A stretch of 57,684 nt of DNA. It comes from Bacteroidales bacterium. GTDB lineage: Bacteria; Bacteroidota; Bacteroidia; Bacteroidales; UBA932. The translations under genes and the position numbers were made by a program. The stretch covers positions 1 to 57,684 of the forward strand of contig SUYR01000020.1 of NCBI GenBank assembly GCA_015060335.1, given 5' to 3'. The notes below the pieces were generated by a model. That model searched no databases. It was not told where the DNA came from and worked only from the letters and a program-made list of their open reading frames with translations. Positions 45,510-53,625 of this stretch are shown here, in pieces. Every line of letters begins with the position of its first letter. Within the stretch, counting starts at the first letter, position 1.

Positions 45510-45654
45510 ATTCAGTCCGTTAATAAATTTATCTGCTTGCCAATATCTTCCGTTACCTCTCTATCGTAATCCAATCTCTCTCACCGTCATGTCAAATCCT
45601 CGCACCTGCCATATCAAACACTCCCATCTGTCATGTCGAGAGCAGTCGAGATAT

Positions 45655-47580
45655 TTACAACCATCCTCCGTTCTGAGCGACAGCAGGTCTCGACACAATG
45701 GATATCTCCTTCTGATATTCCAGCTCCGGAATCACTCCGGCCTCATCCTTGCCGACTGTACTTTTGAGGCGTATTTTTCCTGCTCCGATCTTGGTGCAGG
45801 TCAGCTCGATTTTTCCGTCCGAAATTACAGGCGTGCCTGAAATACCCAAAGCTTCCTTACATGCAGAATCGATTTCAAGAGTATATGCATCGGATCCCAC
45901 CTCGATCACAAGCGTCTTGCCAGGAACGGTCATATAAGTAGGAACACCCTCCAGAGCCATCAGGAATTTCCATGCATCCACAGCTCCTGTTCCCATCCTG
46001 CCCTTCTTCACAAATACATCAGTGCTTTCATATTTGTTTCCATTGACCCAGAGCTTGGACGTGCTTCCGGTCAGCTTGCCGTCAATATCATTAGCCGAAG
46101 TGAGAAGTCGTGAAATGAAGTCCTCACGGGAGAATTTCTTTCCGAGCTTCAGGGCATATGACATTCCGAGAGCCACAACTCCTGTCACATGAGGGCATGC
46201 CATTGATGTGCCGTATTTATATACATATGAAAGCTGTCCGTCACGTCCGATACCGGTAGAAAGAATCATACTCGGAGCATTGGCGTCTCCCTCTACAATG
46301 TCTCCACCCGGAGCTGCAATATCGCAGCCTGCTCCATAGTTGGAATATCCTCCCGGCAGGAAATCGGGACAGAAAGCTGTGACAGATATACATTCCTCGA
46401 ATGCGCCGGGATACAGAGATGACGGATTGTTGAAATTGCCGGCAGAATACACTGCAATATTTGTCTCCAATGCATCACAGTTGGCATTTGCGGGATCGAG
46501 GAAGAATTGAAGCGCCTCATATTCTACAGACTTGTCCATCCATGCAGCTATCTCACTTGCTGACATTCCGGTCATGTCGTTATATCCATATGAGCATTGT
46601 GCGATGCAGGCTCCGTTCTTGGCTGCATAGTAGAATGCCTTTGCTATCCATGAAGAAGTGGACTGGCCGTCTTTCTGGAATGTCTGACAGGACATGAGCC
46701 TCACGCCGTCACCGACTCCGCTTCCTCCGGCTATCGAGCTCACGCCTATACCGTTATTGTTGACAGCTCCAATGGTGCCTGCTATATGTGTTCCGTGGTC
46801 GCTGCCGTTTCCATATGTAGGCTTGCTTTTGTTTTCTGCAAAATTATATCCGTTCTTGTCATCAACATATCCATTGCCATCGTCATCCACGCCGGAAGTT
46901 CCGTTCATTTCTGCTTCGTTTTCCCAGAGCGCATCCGCAAGGTCAGGATGGATGACCGCGATACCCTGGTCCAGCACCGCAACAACAATGCGTGGATCTC
47001 CGGCAGTCAGTCTCCATGCATCCTTCACACCTACATCTGCTCCTGCAACAGCTCCTTCTAACGATCCGTCATTCACAAGATCCCACTGGTCTTTCAGCAT
47101 CGGGTCATTGAACACATTCCCTGCAGCAGCACTCTTTGTCAGAAGATTTCCGGTATAGTCAACGGACTCAGAAGTATGTGAGGATTTCAGCAATGAATTA
47201 TATTCCACAGCCTCGACTTCTGAATGAACTGACAGCATTTCAGCAGCGGCCTCTACAGATATCTCCTCGCTGAATGAAACCATATGCCATTTATGTAGGC
47301 CATGACTTACAGATATATTGTCCGACGAGGCAGGGAAAATGGGATCGATCGAAACTTCGTCAAGTCCGCCAAGTACCTTGGCTGAGTCGAATGTTCCGTC
47401 CTCCATGCCTTTTACGGCATTGTCTGTAAACTTGACAAGTAGGGTACCTGCCTCCTTTTCCCCGAAAGGATTGCCGACAAGCTTGGACGCAGACTCCTCC
47501 TTGCCCAAACTGCTGCCATATTCCTCAACGCATGCACAGCAGCATGCAGCAACAGCTGTAATTAACAGTATCTTTTTCAT
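45655..47580 (-). CDS. S8 subtilisin-like serine protease lipoprotein
   Basis: The 641-aa protein has a signal peptide with a Cys-rich lipobox region (AACCCACVEE). An inhibitor-type propeptide covers about 44-135. The catalytic triad is D204 (VVAVLDQGI), H262 (DHGTHIAGT) and S459 (GTSMACPHVTG), with oxyanion N382 (SAGNFNN). A C-terminal beta domain of about 120 residues follows. It is the last gene of a minus-strand operon after the S41 and HAD genes. A surface or periplasmic protease is likely. Confidence 0.93.
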   Translation of the reverse strand: MKKILLITAVAACCCACVEEYGSSLGKEESASKLVGNPFGEKEAGTLLVKFTDNAVKGMEDGTFDSAKVLGGLDEVSIDPIFPASSDNISVSHGLHKWHMVSFSEEISVEAAAEMLSVHSEVEAVEYNSLLKSSHTSESVDYTGNLLTKSAAAGNVFNDPMLKDQWDLVNDGSLEGAVAGADVGVKDAWRLTAGDPRIVVAVLDQGIAVIHPDLADALWENEAEMNGTSGVDDDGNGYVDDKNGYNFAENKSKPTYGNGSDHGTHIAGTIGAVNNNGIGVSSIAGGSGVGDGVRLMSCQTFQKDGQSTSSWIAKAFYYAAKNGACIAQCSYGYNDMTGMSASEIAAWMDKSVEYEALQFFLDPANANCDALETNIAVYSAGNFNNPSSLYPGAFEECISVTAFCPDFLPGGYSNYGAGCDIAAPGGDIVEGDANAPSMILSTGIGRDGQLSYVYKYGTSMACPHVTGVVALGMSYALKLGKKFSREDFISRLLTSANDIDGKLTGSTSKLWVNGNKYESTDVFVKKGRMGTGAVDAWKFLMALEGVPTYMTVPGKTLVIEVGSDAYTLEIDSACKEALGISGTPVISDGKIELTCTKIGAGKIRLKSTVGKDEAGVIPELEYQKEISIVSRPAVAQNGGWL

Positions 47581-47586
47581 TTCAGT

Positions 47587-48228
47587 TTAATTGTCAGTTG
47601 AAATTCCCAGCGCCTCAGCCAGCCCCTCGATGCTTATACCCTCGAAATTGTCGATCGCCATATCGCAGAGGTCTCCGATGACCTCCCTCCCGTTTGTGGT
47701 GGTGAGACCTACAACATGTGCTCCCGAGCCTCTTCCTGCAGCGAGTCCGTGAATCGAATCTTCAAATACAATAGTGCTCTCAGGTGTGCCGCCAAGCATC
47801 TCCATACCCTTCATGAAACATTCAGGATCAGGCTTCGATCTGGTGAAATATTCGCTTGTAAGCACCTTGCTGACCATCTCTTTAAGATCGGGATGGATCT
47901 CATATACCTTGGCCATCTTCTTTTCGTTTGAGCTTGTCACTATAGCGGAAGGAATCCCCGCCTCCTTCACCTTTTTAAGAAATTCATATGCTCCGGGAAC
48001 GAATTCATAATCCATTTCCTTCTCGAATTTGTCCACTGCCTCCTCAAGGAGAACTCCCATAGCCGGGTCTTCCACATACTGGTCAAGAATCTGCACGAGA
48101 GTCTGCCCCTTTATGGTAATGCCGAAATTCTGCTTTCCAAGATATTTCTCACCCATTGCATTCCAATGGCGTGTGTATTGGGATTCTGTATCTACGATTA
48201 CTCCGTCGAGATCAAACAAAAAGGTCAT
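47587..48228 (-). CDS. HAD-family phosphatase of the beta-phosphoglucomutase type
   Basis: The 213-aa enzyme has the nucleophile motif FDLDGVIVDTE (D6 and D8), VTSSN as motif II, KPDPECF as motif III and VFEDSIHGL as motif IV. The helical cap of the beta-PGM/phosphatase subfamily is inserted after motif I. Substrates in the group are small sugar phosphates. It begins 3 bp after the S41 protease gene and ends 6 bp before the S8 gene. Confidence 0.92.
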   Translation of the reverse strand: MTFLFDLDGVIVDTESQYTRHWNAMGEKYLGKQNFGITIKGQTLVQILDQYVEDPAMGVLLEEAVDKFEKEMDYEFVPGAYEFLKKVKEAGIPSAIVTSSNEKKMAKVYEIHPDLKEMVSKVLTSEYFTRSKPDPECFMKGMEMLGGTPESTIVFEDSIHGLAAGRGSGAHVVGLTTTNGREVIGDLCDMAIDNFEGISIEGLAEALGISTDN

Positions 48229-48231
48229 GTC

Positions 48232-49737
48232 CTATTTCTTTAATGCTTCCATCAGCTGGTTATCATATCTGAGACGTATCTTTACTCCTGCCTCCTGGAA
48301 CCAGTATCTGGTAGCAATTTCCTCTTCTATAAACGGAATTATTTCATCTTTCTTAAGTCTGATGAATCTTTCCTTGTCCATTTCAAGAGCTTTCTCCAAT
48401 GCGGCAAGCTCCTCTGCCATTACACCTGCAAGACCATCTTCCTCCAGCTCCTCCTTCATCTTGTCGAATGTAGCCTTCGCACTGCTCCTATAATCAAAGT
48501 CCTGAGTCTTTGCATAATCGATGAAATCCTCAAAATCCGCATCGCTGAAATGATATTCCTCTACATGGGCAATGCTGTCGTGACTGCGCGCAAACTGTAT
48601 CACGAACTGGTCTATCACGCCTCCAAGGACCAGAGAATATACAAGTCTGCTGTATTGCGGAACATCTATCTCCACATCGGGTTTTACACCGACACCCTGC
48701 ACACAACGTCCGCTAGGAGTATAGTATTTTGCTGTAGTGATTTTCATCTGGCCGTTGTATGGAAGCGGCCTGATAGACTGTACAAGACCCTTTCCGAAAC
48801 TTGTCTTGCCCATGATCCTGGCACGTTTCAGGTCCTGAAGACCTCCGGATACGATTTCCGAAGCCGAAGCGGAACCTCCGTCAATCATTACGATGATAGG
48901 AGTCTGTGTGTCTATAGGCTCGGTCTGAGTGAAATACTCATGTGTAGAGCCCGGAGTCTTTCCCTTTGATGACACGGCAAGGCTGCCTTTCGGTACGAAC
49001 AGCGAAATTATATTCACGGCTTCGCTCATCAGTCCGCCGCCATTGCCTCTGAGGTCCAGCACCAGACGTTTCATTCCCTTGGACTTCAGGTCGAGAAACT
49101 TGTCCTTGAGCTGCTGAGCCACGCCTTCGGTGAATCCGCTCTGGAATATATATCCGGTAGTGTCATCCAGCATCCCGGCATATTCGATATCGGGGAAATG
49201 AATTCTTTCACGGACGATAGGAATGTCGAGAGTGTCTCCGGTACGCACTTTCTTTACGGTGAAAACCACGGTCGTGCCCGGCTTGCCCTTCATCCTGTCG
49301 CTGCTTTCTTTTGTTTCCAGACCCTTTGTCGGCAGTCCGTCGATCGCAATGATCTCATCGCCGCATTGCAGCCCGTTCTTATGGGCAGGTGACCCGAAAT
49401 AAGGCTCGTTGATAATGACATTCTCATCCTTCTTCTTGTGGATGATGGCGCCGATACCTCCATACGTCTTTGAAAGCATCATCTGCAGGTCCTCATTCTC
49501 CTCTTCAGGAATATATACAGTGTACGGATCGAGCTGCTCAAGAACAGCATCCACGCCCTTCCTCATCATCTTGTCGATAGGCAGGGTGTCAACATATGAC
49601 CTGCTCAGTTCCTTAATTATGGAATTGTGTATCTCTGTCCATTGACCCAGCTTGAAGTCACGGGACTGAGCAACGGCAGCCTGTCCGGCCATAAGGCCCA
49701 GGACGGCAGTAATCAGTAATATATAGATTCTCTTCAT
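48232..49737 (-). CDS. S41-family C-terminal processing peptidase with PDZ domain
   Basis: The 501-aa protein has a signal peptide ending AVAQ, a PDZ domain (about 95-175, with GSPAHKNGLQCGDEIIAIDG) and the S41 protease core. The catalytic serine is in GGSASASEIV and the lysine in GKTSFGKGLVQS. C-terminal processing proteases mature or degrade envelope proteins. It leads the S41-HAD-S8 operon, with a -7 box at 49768-49761. Confidence 0.95.
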   Translation of the reverse strand: MKRIYILLITAVLGLMAGQAAVAQSRDFKLGQWTEIHNSIIKELSRSYVDTLPIDKMMRKGVDAVLEQLDPYTVYIPEEENEDLQMMLSKTYGGIGAIIHKKKDENVIINEPYFGSPAHKNGLQCGDEIIAIDGLPTKGLETKESSDRMKGKPGTTVVFTVKKVRTGDTLDIPIVRERIHFPDIEYAGMLDDTTGYIFQSGFTEGVAQQLKDKFLDLKSKGMKRLVLDLRGNGGGLMSEAVNIISLFVPKGSLAVSSKGKTPGSTHEYFTQTEPIDTQTPIIVMIDGGSASASEIVSGGLQDLKRARIMGKTSFGKGLVQSIRPLPYNGQMKITTAKYYTPSGRCVQGVGVKPDVEIDVPQYSRLVYSLVLGGVIDQFVIQFARSHDSIAHVEEYHFSDADFEDFIDYAKTQDFDYRSSAKATFDKMKEELEEDGLAGVMAEELAALEKALEMDKERFIRLKKDEIIPFIEEEIATRYWFQEAGVKIRLRYDNQLMEALKK

Positions 49738-49760
49738 AGTATTCTATTATGACGAACCTG

Positions 49761-49768
49761 CAAATTTA
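49761..49768 (-). promoter_or_regulatory. -7 box for the S41-HAD-S8 operon
   Basis: On the minus strand TAAATTTG lies 24 bp before the S41 start codon. Confidence 0.5.
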
Positions 49769-49808
49769 CATTATTTCTGCCAAATCTACGGTGTTATGAC
49801 GATTTTTG

Positions 49809-50822
49809 TCACGGCTTCGTCCAATGGATCCTTATCCCCTTACGCTCCATGCCTCTGAACCACGTCATCTGCCTCTTGGCGAACTGGTGTATGGCCGTAG
49901 CAAGTTGTGTGCGCATCTGCTCGAAAGTAAGCTCTCCGATTATATGTTGGGTGACGAATTTATATTCAAGACCGTAGTATATGAGGTCTTCGGCAGGAAT
50001 AGGGTTATGCTCCGGAGCAAGTGCAGGATGCGTTCCGTCGATAAGTCCGCGGATCTCCTCCACCATGCCCTCCTCCAGACGGGCGTCCAGACGGCGGTCG
50101 ATCTTTGCATTTCTTTCATCGCGGCTCACCAGCGTACCTATATAGTATGTTTTCTTCGGGAGATATGCAGTGCGTTCCACAGGATGTTCGGACTCATATA
50201 TCGCGATCTCCAGCGCCCTTATAAGACGTTTCCGGGTGTCGTAGTCGGTTGTGTTGTGAAGTGGTTTCAGGGCTGCGAGCCTTTTTATCAGTTCCTCGTC
50301 ACTCTCCTTTTCCAACTCCGCACGAAGCTCAGGATCCGCAGGTACTTCCGGCAATGAATATCCGCATGTAGCCGCCTCGATATACAGTCCCGATCCGCCA
50401 CACAGAATAGGAATACCTCCCTTTTCGCGTATATCCCTGTATGCCTTCTCGAAATCCCTCTGATACTCGAAAATATTATACTTCTCACCGGCATCCACAA
50501 TGTCCATCAGATGATATGGAATCTCCTCATACTCACTCAGGTCCTTGCCCGTGCCGATGTCCATTCCACGATACACCTGTCTCGAATCCGCAGAAATGAT
50601 TTCCGCCCCGGTTTCATCACCGCTGACCTTCGCCAGCAGCTCGTTGATCTGCCGTGCCAGCTGTACAGCGTATCTGGTCTTTCCGGAAGCAGTCGGCCCC
50701 AGAACACATATCAGGTCGATTTCTCCCTGGAGATATTTCTCCAGAATCTCCTGCACGTCAATCTTCTCTGCAGGAGGTAGTTCCGCCATCGGCGGTATAG
50801 GAGTGAAAGTCTTCTTTGTCAT
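49809..50822 (-). CDS. miaA: tRNA dimethylallyltransferase
   Basis: The 337-aa enzyme adds dimethylallyl to A37 of tRNAs reading UNN codons. The P-loop is GPTASGKTRYAVQLA. Later motifs are EIISADSRQVYRGMDIGTGK, YHLMDIVD and GGSGLYIEA. The C-terminal part keeps IGELTFEQMRTQLATAIHQFAKRQMTWFR. The N-terminus extends some 35 residues before the P-loop, longer than in E. coli. Confidence 0.96.
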   Translation of the reverse strand: MTKKTFTPIPPMAELPPAEKIDVQEILEKYLQGEIDLICVLGPTASGKTRYAVQLARQINELLAKVSGDETGAEIISADSRQVYRGMDIGTGKDLSEYEEIPYHLMDIVDAGEKYNIFEYQRDFEKAYRDIREKGGIPILCGGSGLYIEAATCGYSLPEVPADPELRAELEKESDEELIKRLAALKPLHNTTDYDTRKRLIRALEIAIYESEHPVERTAYLPKKTYYIGTLVSRDERNAKIDRRLDARLEEGMVEEIRGLIDGTHPALAPEHNPIPAEDLIYYGLEYKFVTQHIIGELTFEQMRTQLATAIHQFAKRQMTWFRGMERKGIRIHWTKP

Positions 50823-50841
50823 AATCCGAATCCGCAGACTG

Positions 50842-50849
50842 CAAAGATA
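50842..50849 (-). promoter_or_regulatory. -7 box for miaA
   Basis: On the minus strand TATCTTTG lies about 20 bp before the start codon at 50822. Confidence 0.55.
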
Positions 50850-50871
50850 ATGTTTTTTTTGTTCATTGCTC

Positions 50872-50977
50872 CTGGCATCTAACTTCCTGTGCGTCAGCTT
50901 ATTGTGTATAATCGATTCCCCGCCGCAGGGGAATCGCGTTCCCGCAAATCATTGAGGGATAGCGGGTTAGATGCCAG
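50872..50977. repeat. 106-bp palindromic element, copy B
   Basis: The ends form a perfect 12-bp inverted repeat, CTGGCATCTAAC (50872-50883) and GTTAGATGCCAG (50966-50977). The core hairpin is CGATTCCCC with GGGGAATCG. It lies between the divergent miaA and smpB genes. Confidence 0.9.
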
Positions 50978-51025
50978 AAGGGAAAATATCTCCTTCCTCT
51001 GATATGACATTCGTTCAAAATGCAC

Positions 51026-51033
51026 TACCTTTG
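51026..51033 (+). promoter_or_regulatory. -7 box for smpB
   Basis: TACCTTTG at 51026-51033 sets a start near 51040, which rules out the in-frame ATG at 50971 and supports 51058. Confidence 0.6.
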
Positions 51034-51057
51034 CATACTGATTCAAAAAACGAAATT

Positions 51058-51507
51058 ATGCCGAAAGCAAAGAGCAGCGTAGAGATCAAGAACAGAAGGG
51101 CCTCGTTCGATTACGAATTCATAGAGACCTTTCAGGCGGGTATTGTGCTTACCGGCACAGAGATAAAGTCCATCCGTGCCGGCAAGGCATCGCTTGTGGA
51201 CACATTCTGCTATTTCAACAGTAATGAACTCTACGTCAAGAACATGCATATCGCGGAATATTGGTGGGGAAGTTGGGGAAAACATGATCCGCGCCGCGAC
51301 CGCAAGCTTCTTCTGAGCCGTAAGGAATTGAATAAACTCCAACGTGCCGTCAAGGAAAAAGGTCTGACTATCGTTGGAGTTAAACTATATATAGCTGATA
51401 ACGGCTATGCAAAACTTCTCATAGCTCTGGCCCGCGGTAAGAAGGAATATGACAAACGCGCTTCCATCAAGGAGAAAGACCTTCGCCGCGAGATGGAACG
51501 CATCTGA
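51058..51507 (+). CDS. smpB: SsrA-binding protein SmpB
   Basis: The ATG at 51058 ([21 protein letters not shown]) gives 149 aa. The SmpB landmarks are [44 protein letters not shown] and the basic C-terminal tail [19 protein letters not shown] that enters the empty A site. SmpB carries tmRNA to stalled ribosomes. The tmRNA gene itself is not in this window. Confidence 0.97.
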   Translation: MPKAKSSVEIKNRRASFDYEFIETFQAGIVLTGTEIKSIRAGKASLVDTFCYFNSNELYVKNMHIAEYWWGSWGKHDPRRDRKLLLSRKELNKLQRAVKEKGLTIVGVKLYIADNGYAKLLIALARGKKEYDKRASIKEKDLRREMERI

Positions 51508-51520
51508 TTCTGCCAAGTTT

Positions 51521-51626
51521 CTGGCAGCTAATGCTCTTGCCGTCAACGCTTTACGAAAAGGCGATTCCCCCGCACAGGGGAATCGCCTTTCTGCAACGCG
51601 CTGGTTGTCAGCGGATTAGGTGACAG
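51521..51626. repeat. 106-bp palindromic element, copy C
   Basis: The ends are CTGGCAGCTAAT (51521-51532) and ATTAGGTGACAG (51615-51626), an inverted repeat with two mismatches. The core is AAAGGCGATTCCCC with AGGGGAATCGCCTTT. It lies between the convergent smpB and metK genes and probably terminates both. Confidence 0.9.
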
Positions 51627-51650
51627 GAAGATGCCTTGTCCTGAAAAAGC

Positions 51651-52973
51651 TTACGACAGCTTGAATGCTTCCTTGATCATATCCATAGAATCCAGCAGCT
51701 CCCAACCGAAGAACTGTACATATTCTGTAGTCTTGACGCCGTTACGCACCATGGTTACAGACTCCTTGTATGGAGTACGTCCCACGTGTCCGTATGACGC
51801 TGTCGGCTCATAGATCGGCTTCTTAAGACCGAATTTCTCGATGATCTTTGCAGGGCGCAAGTCGAAAAGTGTATTGATCTTTTCTGCGATCTCCGCATCT
51901 GAAAGCCCGTTGGCTGCGGTTCCATATGTGTTTACATAGATGCTGACAGGTCTTGCCACTCCGATTGCATATGACAGCTGCACGAGCATTTCGTGTGCGA
52001 CTCCGGCTGCCACCATGTTCTTCGCAATATATCGTGCGGCATAAGCAGCTGAGCGGTCTACCTTAGAAGGATCCTTTCCCGAGAATGCTCCACCGCCGTG
52101 AGCTCCCTTTCCACCATATGTGTCCACGATGATCTTACGTCCTGTAAGACCGGTGTCTCCGTGAGGTCCGCCGATGACGAATTTGCCTGTAGGGTTGACG
52201 TGAAGGATATAGTCACCCTTGAAGAGGGCTGCAGTCTCAGCCGGGAGAGTCTCGATGAGCATAGGAAGAAGGATGTTCTGGACATCTTCACGGATCTTCT
52301 TCTGCATGGCCTCGTCCACACGTGCCTGACCGAACTGTGCGCATCCGTCTGCATAGCTCATGTTGCCGAGTGATTCAGGGGTGAATTCGTCATGCTGGGT
52401 AGAAATCACGATAGTGTGTACTCTGAGAGGCTTGTTGGTGTCTCCATCATATTCGATAGTGAACTGCGACTTTGAGTCGGGACGGAGATATGGCATGAGC
52501 TCCGACTTTGTCTTGCGGATCTTTGCAAGCATGAGCAGTGCCTGATGGGAAAGAGCGAGCGGAAGAGGCATATACTCTGCTGTATCGCAGCATGCATATC
52601 CGAACATCATGCCCTGGTCTCCGGCTCCCTGCGCGTCTGCATCTTCTCCTACGACACCACGGTTGATGTCCACACTCTGCTCGTGAAGTGAGGAAAGAAT
52701 GCCGCATGAGTTTCCGTCGAACATGTAGTCCGCCTTGTTGTAACCGATCTTGTTGATCACGCGACGTACGGTCTTGGGGATGTCTACATATGCGTCTTCC
52801 GAACGGACCTCACCTCCCACGACTACGAGACCAGTGCTGCAGAATGTCTCACAGGCAACCTTTGCCTCCGGGTCCTGACGCAGGAACTCGTCAAGAATTG
52901 CGTCGGAAATCTGGTCCGAAACCTTGTCTGGGTGTCCTTCTGACACTGATTCTGATGTAAATAAATAGTTCAT
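51651..52973 (-). CDS. metK: S-adenosylmethionine synthetase
   Basis: The 440-aa enzyme makes SAM from methionine and ATP. Motifs: [21 protein letters not shown] (ATP site), [27 protein letters not shown] and [19 protein letters not shown]. It is about 55 residues longer than E. coli MetK, as usual in Bacteroidota. Its promoter is some 530 bp upstream, at 53520. The leader contains a SAM-II-like riboswitch, a terminator and a minisatellite, so feedback control by SAM is expected. Confidence 0.97.
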   Translation of the reverse strand: MNYLFTSESVSEGHPDKVSDQISDAILDEFLRQDPEAKVACETFCSTGLVVVGGEVRSEDAYVDIPKTVRRVINKIGYNKADYMFDGNSCGILSSLHEQSVDINRGVVGEDADAQGAGDQGMMFGYACCDTAEYMPLPLALSHQALLMLAKIRKTKSELMPYLRPDSKSQFTIEYDGDTNKPLRVHTIVISTQHDEFTPESLGNMSYADGCAQFGQARVDEAMQKKIREDVQNILLPMLIETLPAETAALFKGDYILHVNPTGKFVIGGPHGDTGLTGRKIIVDTYGGKGAHGGGAFSGKDPSKVDRSAAYAARYIAKNMVAAGVAHEMLVQLSYAIGVARPVSIYVNTYGTAANGLSDAEIAEKINTLFDLRPAKIIEKFGLKKPIYEPTASYGHVGRTPYKESVTMVRNGVKTTEYVQFFGWELLDSMDMIKEAFKLS

Positions 52974-53001
52974 ATCTGTAATTTTAAGATTTATCTTCGT
53001 T

Positions 53002-53029
53002 TAGATCCCCGATCAGGTCGGGGATGACG
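53002..53029 (-). repeat. REP-type palindrome at the metK side of the minisatellite
   Basis: GATCCCCGA (53004-53012) and TCGGGGAT (53018-53025) flank CAGG, followed by GACG. It matches the element at 18496-18523. Its last bases lead into the 18-bp repeats. Confidence 0.8.
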
Positions 53030-53040
53030 TCGTCGTCAGT

Positions 53041-53328
53041 CTTCCCGTCGTTGTCAGTCTTCCCGTCGTCGCCAGTCTTCCCGTCATTGCCGGTTCTCCC
53101 GTCATCGCCAGTTCTCCCGTCGTCGCCAGTTCTCCCGTCATTGCCGGTTCTCCCGTCATCGCCAGTTCTCCCGTCATTGCCGGTTCTCCCGTCATCGCCA
53201 GTTCTCCCGTCGTTGCCAGTTCTCCCGTCATTGCCAGTCTTCCCGTCGTCGCCAGTCTTCCCGTCATTGTCAGTTCTCCCGTCATTGCCGGTTCTCCCGT
53301 CATCGCCAGTTCTCCCGTCATTGCCGGC
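53041..53328. repeat. 18-bp minisatellite, 16 full units
   Basis: Sixteen units of the form (TC or CT)TCCCGTC(A/G)T(T/C)G(C/T)C(A/G)GT follow without a gap, and a degenerate unit precedes at 53023-53040. Variant bases are mixed along the array. The unit resembles the tail and arm of the flanking REP palindromes (GTCATTGCCGG), which suggests expansion from one. On the minus strand it reads as Gly-x-y triplets, but I do not call it a gene. Confidence 0.92.
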
Positions 53329-53343
53329 TTGACCGGCAATCCC
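53318..53343 (+). repeat. REP-type palindrome variant at the far side of the minisatellite
   Basis: TTGCCGG (53322-53328) pairs with CCGGCAA (53333-53339) across CTTGA-like loop bases. It is preceded by GTCA and is in opposite orientation to the copy at 53002. Confidence 0.7.
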
Positions 53344-53344
53344 A

Positions 53345-53371
53345 TAAAAAAAGCCCCACAGATGTGGAGCA
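53345..53371 (-). terminator. Intrinsic terminator within the metK leader
   Basis: On the minus strand GCTCCAC (53371-53365) pairs with GTGGGGC (53360-53354, one G-U) around ATCT, followed by TTTTTTTA. It lies about 60 bp after the aptamer and 370 bp before metK, so it is the likely expression platform for premature termination. Confidence 0.75.
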
Positions 53372-53427
53372 GCCGAAATGCGAAACATTGATATTTCAGT
53401 GACCGGGCACTCTCCCGGCAGAAGTCA

Positions 53428-53477
53428 ATATTTTAGCATTTTTTAGTGTGGTTGCAAGCAGCCAAATCTCTCCACAT
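53428..53477 (-). promoter_or_regulatory. SAM-II-like riboswitch aptamer upstream of metK
   Basis: On the minus strand TGTGG (53476-53472) pairs with CCACA (53451-53447). Between them lies AGAGATTTGGCTGCTTGCAA, and CTAAAAAATGCTAAAAT follows. The order stem, loop with GATTT and TTGCAA, A-rich segment and GCTAAAA is that of the SAM-II H-type pseudoknot as I remember it. The location upstream of metK on the right strand fits. I could not run a covariance model. Confidence 0.68.
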
Positions 53478-53510
53478 TCCGAACCGGATTCCCGGTTCTT
53501 CCTTTCGGGC

Positions 53511-53543
53511 TGCAAAGATAGTCAAAAAATCGCATATGCAAAA
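53511..53543 (-). promoter_or_regulatory. Bacteroidota-type promoter for metK
   Basis: On the minus strand TTTTG (53543-53539) and TATCTTTGCA (53520-53511) are 18 bp apart. Transcription from about 53505 would include the whole aptamer. Confidence 0.7.
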
Positions 53544-53581
53544 TTTGGTGGCAAAAATTCCCGCAAGTCCATAAAATATAG

Positions 53582-53589
53582 TATCTTCG
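53582..53589 (+). promoter_or_regulatory. -7 box for the Oar-like receptor
   Basis: TATCTTCG at 53582-53589 lies 36 bp before the ATG at 53626. Confidence 0.5.
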
Positions 53590-53625
53590 CAGGTTAATTA
53601 TTAGTATTCTAAAGAATAAAGTCCT

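Larger units (their letters stand above)
52974..53625. other. 652-bp gene-free leader region of metK
   Basis: From right to left this gap holds the receptor promoter (53582), the metK promoter (53511-53543), a hairpin (53481-53498), the SAM-II-like aptamer, a small hairpin (53403-53418), an intrinsic terminator, a REP half-element, the 18-bp minisatellite and a REP palindrome next to the metK start. I see no credible protein gene. Confidence 0.8.

Noticed and set aside
45510..45654. A regulatory RNA or small gene between the S8 protease and the lipocalin-like gene.
   Set aside because: Only loose REP-like words (TGTCATGTCGAGAG) were found, without a frame, promoter box or stable fold.
53041..53328. 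The array as a possible CRISPR.
   Set aside because: Units of 18 bp follow one another with no spacers, and no cas gene is in the window.
53024..53332. A plus-strand frame of Ser-Pro-Val-Leu-Pro repeats in the same array.
   Set aside because: It is the other strand of the 18-bp minisatellite, without start context, and frames on both strands are open only because the unit length is a multiple of three.
52984..53388. A minus-strand 134-codon frame with collagen-like Gly-x-y repeats, ending just before metK.
   Set aside because: It runs through the intrinsic terminator, the minisatellite and a REP palindrome, whose translation gives the common REP-derived peptide VIPDLIGDL. No promoter or start signal of its own is seen. 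The repeat unit alone explains the open frame.
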